This document shows, piece after piece, positions 32,242-41,366 of a DNA stretch of 64,000 nucleotides. The translations under genes and the position numbers were made by a program. How positions within the stretch are numbered: position 1 is the stretch's first letter; each line of letters begins with the position of its first letter. The stretch comes from Arthrobacter alpinus (GTDB lineage: Bacteria; Actinomycetota; Actinomycetes; Actinomycetales; Micrococcaceae): the NCBI RefSeq assembly GCF_900105965.1, contig NZ_FNTV01000001.1, positions 2,294,001 through 2,358,000 of the forward strand, given 5' to 3'. The notes beneath the pieces were generated by a model, which was given only the letters and a program-made list of their open reading frames with translations, searched no databases and had not been told where the DNA came from.

Positions 32242-33935
32242 GCGTCACTGCCACCCATTTCGCCGGCACCCGCGCCATTTTGGTGGAACTCTCAGACCTT
32301 CAGGCGGTACTGGCTCTGGCCGCCCGGCTGGACGAAGCACCCCTGCCGGGCCAGCTCGACGTCCTTGCCGCAGCCGGCACCGTCCTGATCAAGTTCGATT
32401 CCCGGTCCGCAGCCAAGGCCGCAGCGGCCACCATCCCCTCCTTGTCTTTGGGCAGCGCCCCCGCGGACACCGGCAAGCTCGTTGAGATCGCCGTAAATTA
32501 CGACGGCGCCGACCTCGCCGACGTCGCCAAGCTCACGGGCCTGAGCGCTGAAGCTGTCATTGCGGCCCACACGGGCCAGCTCTGGCGGGCCGCGTTTGGC
32601 GGCTTCGCCCCAGGCTTCGCGTACCTGACCGGGGAGAACCGATCCCTGTCCGTGCCCCGCCGGGGAACCCCGCGCACCAACGTGCCTGCCGGCGCCGTCG
32701 CCCTGGCCGGTGACTATTCGGCAATCTATCCGCGCAAGTCGCCCGGCGGCTGGCAGCTGATCGGGCACAGCGACGCACTCCTGTGGTCCCTCGAGCGCGA
32801 GAGCCCGGCGCTCATCCGCCCCATGGACCGGGTCCGCTTTGTCCCGGCCCGGCCCAGCCTGAGCTTGAGGCACGGCTCCGCCGCAAGCGCCGCCGTCGAC
32901 GACTCGCCGATGCCGGCAGTCAGTGCTCAGGCTGCCGCAGGCACCGCCCCTGCCGGCGGACTGGAAATCGTCTCAGCAGGGCTGCAGTCATTGATCCAGG
33001 ACCTGGGCCGTCCCGGCCTGGGCGGGCTCGGCGTATCCGCGGCAGGCGCGGTCGACCCGTCCGCCGCCCGTGCAGCCAACCGGCTCGTCGGCAACCAGCG
33101 CGGTGACGCCGTCATCGAAAACCTCATGGGTTCCCTGATTCTGCGGGCCGCCACAGACCAGGTTCTGGCCGTGACGGGTGCCCGCGTTGACCTGACCGTC
33201 AGCTCGCCCGAGCACCCCGCGCGGCACCCCGCCCAGAACGCCCCCTTTGCCCTGCTGGAGGGGGAAACCCTGGAGCTCTCTCCCTCCCTGGCCGGGCTGC
33301 GCTGCTATGTGGGCGTGCGCGGCGGCGTCGCTGGACCGCTGGTTCTGGGCAGCCGTTCAAGCGATCTCATGTCCGGCATCGGCCCCCGGCCCCTAACCGC
33401 CGGGGACACGATTGAGGTTGGGGCAGCAACCGGTGTGCACGTGGTCGGCGCCCCTGAGCCGAGCACCCTGCCAGAGCTGCCCGGCGACGGCGTCACCAAC
33501 CTGCGCTTCACGGCCGGCCCCCGGGAGGACTGGTTTGGCCCGGCCGGACTGGCCACGCTGTCATCGCAACCCTGGCTGGTCAGCACCGAGTCGAACCGGA
33601 TTGGCGTCCGGCTTAGCCTGGACGACGGCGGCACGGCACTGACACGCATCCGCGAGGGCGAGCTGGCCAGTGAAGGGGTGGTCTGGGGCGCGTTGCAGGT
33701 CCCCCCGTCGGGCCTGCCCGTGCTGTTCCTGGCCGACCACCCGGTCACCGGCGGCTATCCGGTCATTGGCGTGGTGGTTCCGGAAGACCTGCCGGCCGCC
33801 GCGCAGCTGGCACCGGGGTCGCGGGTCCGCTTCGTCCTGGTCGACCCCGACACCCTGGTGCCGCGGCCCACACCCCCGTCCAATCTTGCCCGCCTTGGCG
33901 ACCGCCTCGCGGGCCACCAGCAAGGAAACCACTGA
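32238..33935 (+). CDS. Fused 5-oxoprolinase subunits B and C (KipI-KipA/AHS1-AHS2)
   Basis: This is one 565-residue polypeptide that corresponds to PxpB and PxpC fused. Residues about 5-205 are the AHS1/KipI part, with [13 protein letters not shown] and [35 protein letters not shown]. After a linker rich in Ala, Pro and Ser (about 210-240), residues about 240-555 are the AHS2/KipA part, with [30 protein letters not shown] and [18 protein letters not shown]1-AHS2 is also the carboxyltransferase portion of urea carboxylase. The gene overlaps pxpA by four bases, and its stop overlaps the biotin-enzyme gene by one base. Confidence 0.93.
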   Translation: MSVTATHFAGTRAILVELSDLQAVLALAARLDEAPLPGQLDVLAAAGTVLIKFDSRSAAKAAAATIPSLSLGSAPADTGKLVEIAVNYDGADLADVAKLTGLSAEAVIAAHTGQLWRAAFGGFAPGFAYLTGENRSLSVPRRGTPRTNVPAGAVALAGDYSAIYPRKSPGGWQLIGHSDALLWSLERESPALIRPMDRVRFVPARPSLSLRHGSAASAAVDDSPMPAVSAQAAAGTAPAGGLEIVSAGLQSLIQDLGRPGLGGLGVSAAGAVDPSAARAANRLVGNQRGDAVIENLMGSLILRAATDQVLAVTGARVDLTVSSPEHPARHPAQNAPFALLEGETLELSPSLAGLRCYVGVRGGVAGPLVLGSRSSDLMSGIGPRPLTAGDTIEVGAATGVHVVGAPEPSTLPELPGDGVTNLRFTAGPREDWFGPAGLATLSSQPWLVSTESNRIGVRLSLDDGGTALTRIREGELASEGVVWGALQVPPSGLPVLFLADHPVTGGYPVIGVVVPEDLPAAAQLAPGSRVRFVLVDPDTLVPRPTPPSNLARLGDRLAGHQQGNH

Positions 33936-35692
33936 TGAAAAAAGTTTTGATTGCCAACCGCGGCGAGATCGCCGTACGTGTGGCGCGGGCTTGTGCCGAT
34001 GCCGGTTTGGCCTCCGTGGCTGTATATTCCGAACCCGACGCCGATGCCTTGCATGTGCGCCGGGCCGATGAGGCCTATGCCCTGGGCGGGCGGGCCAGCG
34101 CCGACACCTACCTGAACATTGACAAGCTGATCGGCATCGCCGTCCGGTCCGGGGCCGACGCCGTCCACCCGGGCTACGGTTTCCTGTCCGAGAACGCGGA
34201 CTTTGCCCAGGCCGTCTTGGACGCCGGATTGACCTGGATCGGCCCTCCGCCAGAGGCCATCCGCCAGCTGGGCAACAAGGTCACAGCCCGCGACATCGCC
34301 ATCAGCGCCGGTGCCCCTCTGGTGCCCGGCAGCGACGGCCCTGTGGGCTCCGGTGCGGAGGTGCGGGCCTTTGCCGAAAAGCATGGCCTGCCGGTGGCCA
34401 TCAAGGCAGCCTTTGGCGGAGGCGGCCGCGGCCTGAAAATTGCGCACACCTTCGAGGAGATCGACGAAGCCTTCGAATCGGCTGTCCGGGAAGCCACAGC
34501 CGCCTTTGGCCGTGGTGAATGCTTTGTGGAGCGCTTCCTGGAGCGGCCCCGCCATGTGGAGGCCCAGGTCTTGGCCGACCGGCACGGCAACGTGGTGGTG
34601 GTGGGAACCCGCGACTGCTCGCTGCAGCGCCGGCACCAAAAACTCGTCGAGGAGGCCCCCGCACCGTTCTTGACGGACGAGCAACGCGCCCGCATCCACG
34701 CCTCGGCGAAAGCGATCTGCCTGGCCGCCGGATACGAGGGCGCCGGCACCGTGGAATACCTGGTGGCCGGCGACGGCACTGTCTCCTTCCTGGAAGTGAA
34801 CACCCGCCTGCAGGTCGAGCACACCATCACCGAGGAGACCACGGGCGTGGACCTGGTCCGGGAGCAGTTCCGCATCGCAGCCGGGGAGCCATTGTCCTTC
34901 ACCGCAGACCCTGAGCCGCGCGGGCATGCCTTTGAGTTCCGGCTCAACGCCGAGGACCCGGCCCGCGGTTTCCTGCCCGGCCCCGGCACCATCACCGCAT
35001 TCGAAGCACCGACGGGTTCGGGCATCCGCGTCGACTCCGGGGTGCGCAGCGGTTCCGTGGTGCCCGGAGACTATGACTCCCTCTTGGCGAAATTGATTGT
35101 GCACGGCGCCGACCGCACCCAGGCCTTGCGCCGTGCCAAGGTGGCGTTGGATGAGATGGTCATTGCCGGCCTCCCCACGGTGCTGCCGTTCCACCGTGCC
35201 GTGGTCCGCGATCCCGCATTCATTCAGGAAGGGTCCTTTGGCGTTTACACCACCTGGATCGAATCTGAGTTCGCGGCAACGCTGGCCGCCTCGGCAGAAA
35301 TCGCACGCGCCGAGCCGGGTGCCGAACGCGAAGACATCACCATCGATGTGGACGGCGTGGCCTTGCGAATCGGCCTGCCTGCACAACTGCTCGCGTCCCT
35401 GCGCGGCGGAGGAGGCGTGGCAGCAGCAGGCAGCGGAGCAACGGGCGGCGTCCCGTCTGCCGCCGGGGGCGCCGCTGATGCCGCCACACTGACAGCGCCC
35501 ATGAACGGCAGCCTGGTCAAGTGGCTGGCCGACGACGGCGCCACCGTCGCGGCCGGCGACCCTGTGGTGGTTCTGGAGGCCATGAAAATGGAAACTACTG
35601 TCTCCGCACACCGCGGCGGGACGCTTGAGCAGGGGGCGTTCGCGCCGGGATCCGTGGTTGTCCGAGGCGACGTGGTGGGCCGGATCAACTGA
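33935..35692 (+). CDS. Biotin carboxylase-biotin carboxyl carrier protein fusion
   Basis: It couples ATP- and bicarbonate-dependent carboxylation of biotin to a carrier domain in one 585-residue protein. The biotin carboxylase part (about 1-450) starts [19 protein letters not shown] and has [10 protein letters not shown] (about 77-86), the ATP-grasp loop [12 protein letters not shown] (about 155-166), [10 protein letters not shown] (about 226-235) and [17 protein letters not shown] (about 285-301). The C-terminal biotinyl domain has EAMKMETT, with the biotinylated Lys near 551. It is too short for a carboxyltransferase domain. Overlap with the AHS1-AHS2 gene suggests that protein supplies the transfer function. 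The biotin domain is joined by a Gly/Ala-rich linker (about 490-510). Confidence 0.93.
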   Translation: MKKVLIANRGEIAVRVARACADAGLASVAVYSEPDADALHVRRADEAYALGGRASADTYLNIDKLIGIAVRSGADAVHPGYGFLSENADFAQAVLDAGLTWIGPPPEAIRQLGNKVTARDIAISAGAPLVPGSDGPVGSGAEVRAFAEKHGLPVAIKAAFGGGGRGLKIAHTFEEIDEAFESAVREATAAFGRGECFVERFLERPRHVEAQVLADRHGNVVVVGTRDCSLQRRHQKLVEEAPAPFLTDEQRARIHASAKAICLAAGYEGAGTVEYLVAGDGTVSFLEVNTRLQVEHTITEETTGVDLVREQFRIAAGEPLSFTADPEPRGHAFEFRLNAEDPARGFLPGPGTITAFEAPTGSGIRVDSGVRSGSVVPGDYDSLLAKLIVHGADRTQALRRAKVALDEMVIAGLPTVLPFHRAVVRDPAFIQEGSFGVYTTWIESEFAATLAASAEIARAEPGAEREDITIDVDGVALRIGLPAQLLASLRGGGGVAAAGSGATGGVPSAAGGAADAATLTAPMNGSLVKWLADDGATVAAGDPVVVLEAMKMETTVSAHRGGTLEQGAFAPGSVVVRGDVVGRIN

Positions 35693-35752
35693 CACCTTCA
35701 CGTGGCCGCGATTCTGGCACGGCCACCCCGGCCAGTTAGGTAGATTGGAGCC

Positions 35753-36433
35753 ATGCCCATGAATGCTGCCCTCGATGACCTGGACCGGCTCGACCCGGCC
35801 GCCCACGCACACACCGGCGAATGGGTGGCTGCGGTGTTGCGCGCCCGAATTGCGGACGGGAAGCTGCTGCCGGGCAGCAAGCTCTCCGAACTGACTCTGG
35901 CGGCACTGTTGGGTGTCTCGCGCAACACCCTGCGCGAGGCGTTTACGGTGTTGGCCGGTGAAATGATCATCACCCGCATCCCCAACCGCGGCGTCTTTGT
36001 CGCCTCACCTGGCCGGGAGGAGATCCGCGAGATTTACCGGGTGCGGCGCATGCTGGAACCCGCGGCTGTCTTGTGGGGGCCAGAGCTCGACGTCGACGCC
36101 CTGGCGAACGTTGTTGCCGATGCCCGCGAAGCCCTGTCCCGCGGTTCCGTGCCCGAGATGGCAAGTGCCAACCAGCGCTTTCATGAGGAACTGATCCGAG
36201 CCACGGGAAGCCACGGATTGGCGGAGATCATGGCGCGGGTGCTGGCCCAGATGCGCTTGGTGTTCCATGCCATGAGTGGGGCCCCCGACTTTCACAGCCA
36301 CTACGTTGAACTCAACGCGGACCTCGTGCGGCTCTTGGCCGCCGGGGAGCGGGCCGAAGCTGCCGAAACGTTGCGCCGATACTTGGACCGGGCCGAGGCG
36401 GAACTGCTAGGGCACCTGCCCGACTCACCCTAA
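35753..36433 (+). CDS. GntR family regulator with FCD domain
   Basis: This 226-residue regulator has an N-terminal winged helix (LRARIADGKLLPGSKLSELTLAALLGVSRNTLREAFTVLAGEMIITRIPNRGVFVA, about 27-82) and a C-terminal FCD all-helical domain with FHEELIRATGS (about 144-154) and the metal-binding His and Asp pattern. FCD-GntR regulators usually sense small organic acids or amino acids. It is likely the repressor of the 5-oxoproline cluster acting at the ATTGTTGAACAAT-type sites at 31418, 38557 and 38581. It lies at the end of the plus-strand run and faces ycsI. Confidence 0.92.
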   Translation: MPMNAALDDLDRLDPAAHAHTGEWVAAVLRARIADGKLLPGSKLSELTLAALLGVSRNTLREAFTVLAGEMIITRIPNRGVFVASPGREEIREIYRVRRMLEPAAVLWGPELDVDALANVVADAREALSRGSVPEMASANQRFHEELIRATGSHGLAEIMARVLAQMRLVFHAMSGAPDFHSHYVELNADLVRLLAAGERAEAAETLRRYLDRAEAELLGHLPDSP

Positions 36434-36447
36434 GCTGCCCAGACCCG

Positions 36448-37260
36448 CTACGGGACCTGGTACTGGGCGTCTCTGGCGTCGGTGATCAGCATGTGCCCCG
36501 GTGCGTGGCCAATGGCCAGGGCTGGCCGGGATTCCATGATGGCCGCCTGTGGTGTGACACCGCACGCCCAAAATACCGGGATGTGGCCCGGCGGGATGAC
36601 CACCGGGTCCCCGAAGTCCGGACGGCCCAAATCCGTGATGCCCAGTTCGGCCGGATTGCCCACGTGCACGGGGGCTCCGTGAACGGCCGGGTAGCGTGAG
36701 GTGATGCGGACGGCGTCGGCAACCTGAGACGCTGGAACGGGCCGCATTGAGACAACCAGCGGCCCGGACATGGAACCGGCTGGCGTGCAACGGATATTTG
36801 AGCGGTACATGGGCACATTGACGCCCTGGTCTATGTGGGCAATGTTGATGCCGCCGTCCTGCAGGGCCGCCTCAAAGGTGAAGCTGCAACCCACGATGAA
36901 CGTCACCAGGTCATCACGCCAGTACTCTGAAATATTCGCCACCTCGGCGGTCATAACGCCGTTTTCGTACACCGTGTACAGGGGCACATCGGTGCGGATG
37001 TCGCCCCCGGCCAACAGCGGCCCGGTGGTTTCGCCGGCGTCGAGCACGCCCAGGATGGGGCACGGCTTGGGGTTGCGCTGGGCGAAGAGGAGCACATCGA
37101 AGGCCAGCGCCTGGGGCACGATGATCAGGTTGGCCTGGGCAAATCCCCTCGACCAGCCGGCTGTGGGCGTGATGAGCCCGTCGCGAAAGAGCCGGCGGGC
37201 GGCGTCCGGGCGGAGCTGCCCGGCATCGGCAGGCAGGACGGCTTGCGTTGTTGTTGTCAT
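36448..37260 (-). CDS. YcsI family (DUF1445) putative hydro-lyase
   Basis: This 270-residue protein of the YcsI/DUF1445 family starts MTTTTQAVLPADAGQLRPDAARRLFRDGLITPTAGWSRGFAQANLIIVP. Family members are linked with 5-oxoproline clusters; mammalian D-glutamate cyclase contains a related domain, so a role in glutamate/5-oxoproline conversion is plausible. Conserved blocks include FVIGCSFTFEAALQ (about 123-137), MRPVPASQVADAVRITSRYPAVHGAPVHVG (about 172-201) and PVFWACGVTPQAAI (about 230-243). The ATG start at 37260 is chosen over the longer frame, which overlaps the ycsG gene. It follows that gene by 14 bases on the minus strand. Confidence 0.87.
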   Translation of the reverse strand: MTTTTQAVLPADAGQLRPDAARRLFRDGLITPTAGWSRGFAQANLIIVPQALAFDVLLFAQRNPKPCPILGVLDAGETTGPLLAGGDIRTDVPLYTVYENGVMTAEVANISEYWRDDLVTFIVGCSFTFEAALQDGGINIAHIDQGVNVPMYRSNIRCTPAGSMSGPLVVSMRPVPASQVADAVRITSRYPAVHGAPVHVGNPAELGITDLGRPDFGDPVVIPPGHIPVFWACGVTPQAAIMESRPALAIGHAPGHMLITDARDAQYQVP

Positions 37261-37274
37261 GTCAGCCGGATTCC

Positions 37275-38495
37275 TCAGGAGGTCCACAGGCGGGCCAGGC
37301 CCGAGAGCGACTGCCAGCCAAGGAACAATGTCAGCAGCCAGGTCGCGGCACCAACGATCAACAGCCACTTCGGGTACACGTAGCCGTGGAGCAGGTCCCG
37401 GCGGCGCCACGCCACCCAGAGCAGCAGCGCAAAGCCCACGGGCAGGATCAGGCCGTTGAACGCACCGGCGAAGATCAGGAGCTTTTGCGGCGCCTGGCCG
37501 ATCAGCCCATACGCAATGGAGCAGACGACGATGAAGGCGACGGTGAGCAAATTGCGCTTGCGTTCAGAGGTGGTGGACTTGGTAATGAAGGACACCGAGG
37601 TGAAGGAGGCGCCCACCACGGAGGTCAGCGATGCTGCCCAGAGCACGACGCCGAACATCCGCATGCCGATCTCGCCGGCCGCGGCGCCGAAGGCTTCCGC
37701 CGCCATGTTGCTACTGGTCAGTGTCACTCCACCGGCCACAACACCAAAGATGGCCAGGAACAGCAGGACCCGCATGATGCCGGTGACAATGACACCCAAC
37801 ACGGAGATGCGGGTGATGTCCTTGACGTGGGCCACGCCGGTGGCGCCGGAGTCGAGCATGCGGTGTGCGCCAGCGTAGGTGATGTACCCACCCACGGTGC
37901 CGCCGATCAAGGTGGTGATGATCAGGAAGTCAATTTTGTCAGGCAGAACGGTGTTCTTCAGCGCTTCACCAACCGGCGGTGCGGCAACGATGGCCACATA
38001 GAGCATGAGCAAAATCATGATGGCGCCCAGCAGGACCACAACCCTGTCAAGGGCCATTCCGGCCCTTTTGGAGAGGAAAATCAGGATCGCAACGGCGGCC
38101 GAGAGCAGTCCGCCAATCTTCGGGTCCAGCCCCAGCATGGCGTTGATGCCCAAGCCAGTGCCGGCAATATTGCCGATGTTGAACACCATGCCGCCAGCAA
38201 AGACCAGGATGGCCAGGAACCAGCCCGCCCCGGGCAGCACTTTGTTGCCCAATTCCTGGGCCCGCAGACCGGAGACGCCCACCACGCGCCACACGTTGAG
38301 TTGAACGGCGATGTCCACCAGGATCGAAACGAGGATTGCAAAAGCAAACGCCGCACCCAGCTGGACGGTGAAGACAGTGGTCTGCGTGATGAACCCAGGC
38401 CCGATGGCGCTGGTGGCCATGAGGAACATGGCCCCCAGCAGGGCCGTGCGCTTCGATGGGGTAATGATTTTTGGCTTTGTGCCCGGGGTGGCCAT
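37275..38495 (-). CDS. NRAMP-like transporter (YcsG family)
   Basis: This is a multi-pass membrane protein of 406 residues with eleven or so helices. It is related to the NRAMP divalent-metal family; the first helix carries ATSAIGPGFITQTTVFT (about 26-42), the position of the D-P-G-N metal motif in true NRAMPs, here changed. KNTVLPDKIDFLIITTLIGGTVGGYITYAGAHRM is a later conserved stretch (about 190-223). Family members sit in pxp clusters (Bacillus ycsG) and probably import 5-oxoproline or a related substrate rather than metal. ATG 38495 has a GGATGGAA ribosome-binding site. Two operator copies lie upstream at 38557 and 38581. Confidence 0.87.
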   Translation of the reverse strand: MATPGTKPKIITPSKRTALLGAMFLMATSAIGPGFITQTTVFTVQLGAAFAFAILVSILVDIAVQLNVWRVVGVSGLRAQELGNKVLPGAGWFLAILVFAGGMVFNIGNIAGTGLGINAMLGLDPKIGGLLSAAVAILIFLSKRAGMALDRVVVLLGAIMILLMLYVAIVAAPPVGEALKNTVLPDKIDFLIITTLIGGTVGGYITYAGAHRMLDSGATGVAHVKDITRISVLGVIVTGIMRVLLFLAIFGVVAGGVTLTSSNMAAEAFGAAAGEIGMRMFGVVLWAASLTSVVGASFTSVSFITKSTTSERKRNLLTVAFIVVCSIAYGLIGQAPQKLLIFAGAFNGLILPVGFALLLWVAWRRRDLLHGYVYPKWLLIVGAATWLLTLFLGWQSLSGLARLWTS

Positions 38496-38556
38496 GGTTC
38501 CATCCATCCAGATTGGGTGACCGGAGTCACAGGAAGTATCCCAAGAAACACTACAT

Positions 38557-38569
38557 GTTGTTGAACAAT
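38557..38569. promoter_or_regulatory. Predicted GntR operator, proximal copy
   Basis: GTTGTTGAACAAT matches the pxpA-upstream palindrome at 12 of 13 positions. It lies 62 bases before the ycsG-like start. A second copy starts 24 bases further upstream, just over two helix turns, suggesting cooperative binding. Confidence 0.75.
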
Positions 38570-38580
38570 CTAGGCAAGGC

Positions 38581-38593
38581 GTTGTTGAACAAT
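38581..38593. promoter_or_regulatory. Predicted GntR operator, distal copy
   Basis: This is an identical 13-base copy (GTTGTTGAACAAT) 24 bases from the other one. It lies between the ycsG-like gene and the aldo/keto reductase gene and may affect both, though control of the reductase gene is speculative. Confidence 0.75.
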
Positions 38594-38697
38594 TCTCTGA
38601 ATTTCGGCCAAGGCCGCCGCCGGGGCGGACTGTGTGCATGTGTTTCGGCAGTGCGCGGCGCCACGCAGGTGGCAGTGGTGGTGGCTAGGCTGGGGCA

Positions 38698-39684
38698 ATG
38701 CAAACTCATGTGTTGGGCAAAACAAATCGAACTGTGTCCGCCGTCGGGCTTGGCACCTGGCAGCTGGGTGCCGACTGGGGCGACGTCAGCGAAAGCGACG
38801 CCTTGGCCGTCCTGGCCGGGTCAGCAGAAGCGGGTGTGACATTTTTCGACACCGCCGACGTTTATGGCGATGGCCGCAGCGAAGAGGTCATTGGCAAATT
38901 CTTGCGCGACCACGGCAGCGGCATTACCGTCGCCACGAAAATGGGCCGCCGCATGGAACAACTGCCGGAAAACTATGTTCTGCAGAATTTTCGTGCCTGG
39001 ACCGAGCGCTCCCGCAGAAACCTCGGCGTGGAAACGCTGGACCTGGTCCAATTGCACTGCCCACCCACGGCCGTGGTCACCTCGGATGAGGTCTACGATG
39101 CCCTCGACACCCTGGTGGCCGAGGGCGTCATCGCCAACTACGGGCTGAGCGTGGAAACCTGCGAGCAGGCCTTGGCCGCGATCGCCCGGCCCAACGTGGC
39201 GACAATCCAGATCATCATCAATGCCTTCCGACTCAAGCCTCTCGACGCCGTACTGCCGGCCGCGCTCGAGGCCGGGGTTGGCATTATTGCCCGTGTCCCA
39301 CTCGCCAGCGGCCTGCTTACAGGCAAATACACCCCCGCCACGACATTCCCGGAAAACGATCACCGAAACTACAACCGCGACGGCAGCCACTTTGACGTTG
39401 GCGAGACGTTCTCCGGCGTCGACTACGCCGTGGGACTTCAGGCCGCCGAACGCTTTGCCCAGCTTGCCAAGGACCTTGACGGGCCCACAACGGCGCAGGC
39501 CGCCCTTGCCTGGGTGGCCCAACGCGACGGCGTCAGCACCGTCATCCCCGGCGCCCGCTCCACCGCCCAAGCCAAGGCCAATGCGGCCGCCGGCGCCATG
39601 GGTGACCTCGGTACGGACTTCAATCAGGGCGTCAGGGACATTTACGACGAGCTCCTCCGGGCGGACATCCACCCCCGGTGGTAG
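38698..39684 (+). CDS. Aldo/keto reductase
   Basis: This NADPH-dependent oxidoreductase of the AKR TIM-barrel superfamily has 328 residues. The catalytic tetrad positions are visible: Asp in TFFDTADVYGDGRSE (about 49-63) with Tyr56, Lys in TVATKMGRR (about 77-85) and His in LDLVQLHCPP. The NADP-binding C-terminal QAALAWVAQRDGVSTVIPGARSTAQAKAN (about 267-295) fits the AKR11/12-like group (YajO/IolS type). The substrate is not known. The ATG start gives MQTHVLGKTNRTVSAVGLGTWQLG. It stands alone, convergent with the oxidase gene. Confidence 0.92.
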   Translation: MQTHVLGKTNRTVSAVGLGTWQLGADWGDVSESDALAVLAGSAEAGVTFFDTADVYGDGRSEEVIGKFLRDHGSGITVATKMGRRMEQLPENYVLQNFRAWTERSRRNLGVETLDLVQLHCPPTAVVTSDEVYDALDTLVAEGVIANYGLSVETCEQALAAIARPNVATIQIIINAFRLKPLDAVLPAALEAGVGIIARVPLASGLLTGKYTPATTFPENDHRNYNRDGSHFDVGETFSGVDYAVGLQAAERFAQLAKDLDGPTTAQAALAWVAQRDGVSTVIPGARSTAQAKANAAAGAMGDLGTDFNQGVRDIYDELLRADIHPRW

Positions 39685-39714
39685 GGGTCCGATTCACGGC
39701 CAAGCCCGCAGGGC

Positions 39715-41364
39715 TCAGTCCAGGGACATCGGCCCGATCTCGGCCAGCAGCTCGCCCGGGCCGGGATTCTCCGGTGCCGAGGTGCCGCCCAGATGCTTCA
39801 CCACGCCCCACACAGCGTTCAGGGCGGTGGTGACGGCTCCGTCAGCCCAGCCGGCCGTCCAGGAGACGTCATCGCCGGCCAGGAAGATGCCCCGCTGGCT
39901 TTCGGGCAGCTCGGCCTGGTCAAAGTGCGTGAACAGCCGCTGCTGGTAGCGGTAGTGGCCGGGCAGGTTGGCCTTGAACGCGCCCATGAAGTTGGGATCG
40001 GCCTCCCAGGACACGGTGATGGGCGCCCCCACAATGTGCGAGGCAATGTCCACGTTCGGGTAGATCTGGGCCAGCGAGTGCAGCATCAGCTCCACGCGTT
40101 CCTCCGCGGACAGCGACAGCCACTTCAGGGCGTCGTCGTTCCAGGTGTAGGAAAGCAGGATGACGGCGGGCGCATCCGGGCCGTTGTCCAGCAGGTAGGT
40201 GGCCCGGTTGAGCCTGTCGGTCAGCGTCATGGACATGACCTCGCGGCCCGTCTCCGGGTCAATGTCCTTCCAGAACGGCCTGTCCACCATGACAAACGTC
40301 TTGGAAGACTGCATGTAGTGCGACCGCTCAATGGCCGTCCACATGGGCGCCGCAAACAGCGATTCCTCCGTGTTGATGCGGGTGGAGAGCAGCCACGACT
40401 GGCAGGTGCTGATGACCACCGGGAAGCGGTGGGTCTTGCCCCAGCGCTCGGTGATCTCCAGCGAACCGTCCTCGGCGCGGGCAATCTTGGCCACGCCGCC
40501 GCGCGGGGATCGTGCGTGCAGTGACTTCAGCGACGTCCCTTCCGGCCAGTGTTCCATGCCCGACGGCGCATCCTCCCACAGTGCCTCGGGGAGCCTTTGC
40601 GCTCCGCCGGCGATGCTGCGGTGGCCGTCGTCGGCGTCGGTGTAGACCACACGGAGGATTTCCAGGATGGAGTTGGGGAAGTCAGTGTCCCAGCCGCCAG
40701 TGCCAAAACCCACCTGACCGAAGGCCTCACGGTGGCCAAAGCCTGCCTTCTTGAAGGCCTCGCTGGCGGCAATGAATCCGTAAAAGGTTTGCTCATCCAG
40801 GGCCGGAACCAGGGCATTCCAGATTTCCTTGATGGTTTTGGTGTCACGCGCCCGGATGGCTTCCTGCATCTGGGCGAACGCGGCGCCGTCGTTCACGGAA
40901 GCCCGCCAGGCCCTGGCCACCTCGTGGAAGAACTCCGGGAGGTCCGCTTCGGTGACGGCGTAGTGGGATTCCCCGGTCAGTTCAATGACTGTGCTGGAGG
41001 TTGCGCCGGAGAGCGGGTTCGGGAACTCGTCGGTGCCCAGTCCCATCTGGTCCACGTAGTGGTAAAAGGCGCGTCCGGACACAGGGAAGCGCATCCCACC
41101 CAGGTCCGCCGTAACCTCCGGCGCCCCCGGGAAACTAGCCGTGCGGAGCCGTCCGCCGATTTGCTCGGGCTCGAATATGACTGGCTTGAGCCCCATCTTC
41201 ATAAGTTCGTAGGCGGCCACCAGGCCGGAAAGTCCGGCGCCAATGACGGCCACCTCCGTGCCATGGGCCGGCTGCGGGACGCTGCCCAAGCCTGCGGGGT
41301 GCGCCAAGTAGTGGTCGTAGCTGAACGGGAAATCCGGGTTTAGCATGGTGATTGCGTCGGTCAT
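39715..41364 (-). CDS. Flavin amino acid monooxygenase, L-lysine 2-monooxygenase (DavB)-like
   Basis: This FAD-dependent enzyme of 549 residues belongs to the family of tryptophan/lysine 2-monooxygenases. The start NPDFPFSYDHYLAHPAGLGSVP, FAD-binding AVIGAGLSGLVAAYELMKMGLKPVIFE (about 39-65), GGRLRT, GGMRFPVSGRAFYHYVD (about 89-105) and the C-terminal AGDDVSWTAGWADGAVTTALNAVWG (about 497-521) follow the DavB pattern closely. It would convert L-lysine and oxygen to 5-aminopentanamide, CO2 and water. A tryptophan or other amino-acid specificity is possible. It is cotranscribed with the APC permease upstream (2 bases), and a DavA-like amidase is encoded at 45948-46742. Confidence 0.9.
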   Translation of the reverse strand: MTDAITMLNPDFPFSYDHYLAHPAGLGSVPQPAHGTEVAVIGAGLSGLVAAYELMKMGLKPVIFEPEQIGGRLRTASFPGAPEVTADLGGMRFPVSGRAFYHYVDQMGLGTDEFPNPLSGATSSTVIELTGESHYAVTEADLPEFFHEVARAWRASVNDGAAFAQMQEAIRARDTKTIKEIWNALVPALDEQTFYGFIAASEAFKKAGFGHREAFGQVGFGTGGWDTDFPNSILEILRVVYTDADDGHRSIAGGAQRLPEALWEDAPSGMEHWPEGTSLKSLHARSPRGGVAKIARAEDGSLEITERWGKTHRFPVVISTCQSWLLSTRINTEESLFAAPMWTAIERSHYMQSSKTFVMVDRPFWKDIDPETGREVMSMTLTDRLNRATYLLDNGPDAPAVILLSYTWNDDALKWLSLSAEERVELMLHSLAQIYPNVDIASHIVGAPITVSWEADPNFMGAFKANLPGHYRYQQRLFTHFDQAELPESQRGIFLAGDDVSWTAGWADGAVTTALNAVWGVVKHLGGTSAPENPGPGELLAEIGPMSLD

Positions 41365-41366
41365 GG

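Noticed and set aside
33755..35812. 685-codon minus-strand frame opposite the biotin carboxylase gene
   Set aside because: Its translation is low-complexity and Gly/Ala/His-rich with no domain, while the plus strand has clear BC and BCCP motifs.
37275..38495. Manganese/iron NRAMP transporter
   Set aside because: The D-P-G-N metal motif is not kept and the gene context is 5-oxoproline metabolism.
37248..38564. 438-codon plus-strand frame opposite the ycsG-like gene
   Set aside because: His/Gln/Asp-rich shadow translation; the membrane protein on the other strand is clear.
39715..41364. Tryptophan 2-monooxygenase for auxin synthesis
   Set aside because: The sequence follows the lysine-type DavB pattern more closely, and the nearby amidase is of DavA size and motif. 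It remains an alternative, not the main call.
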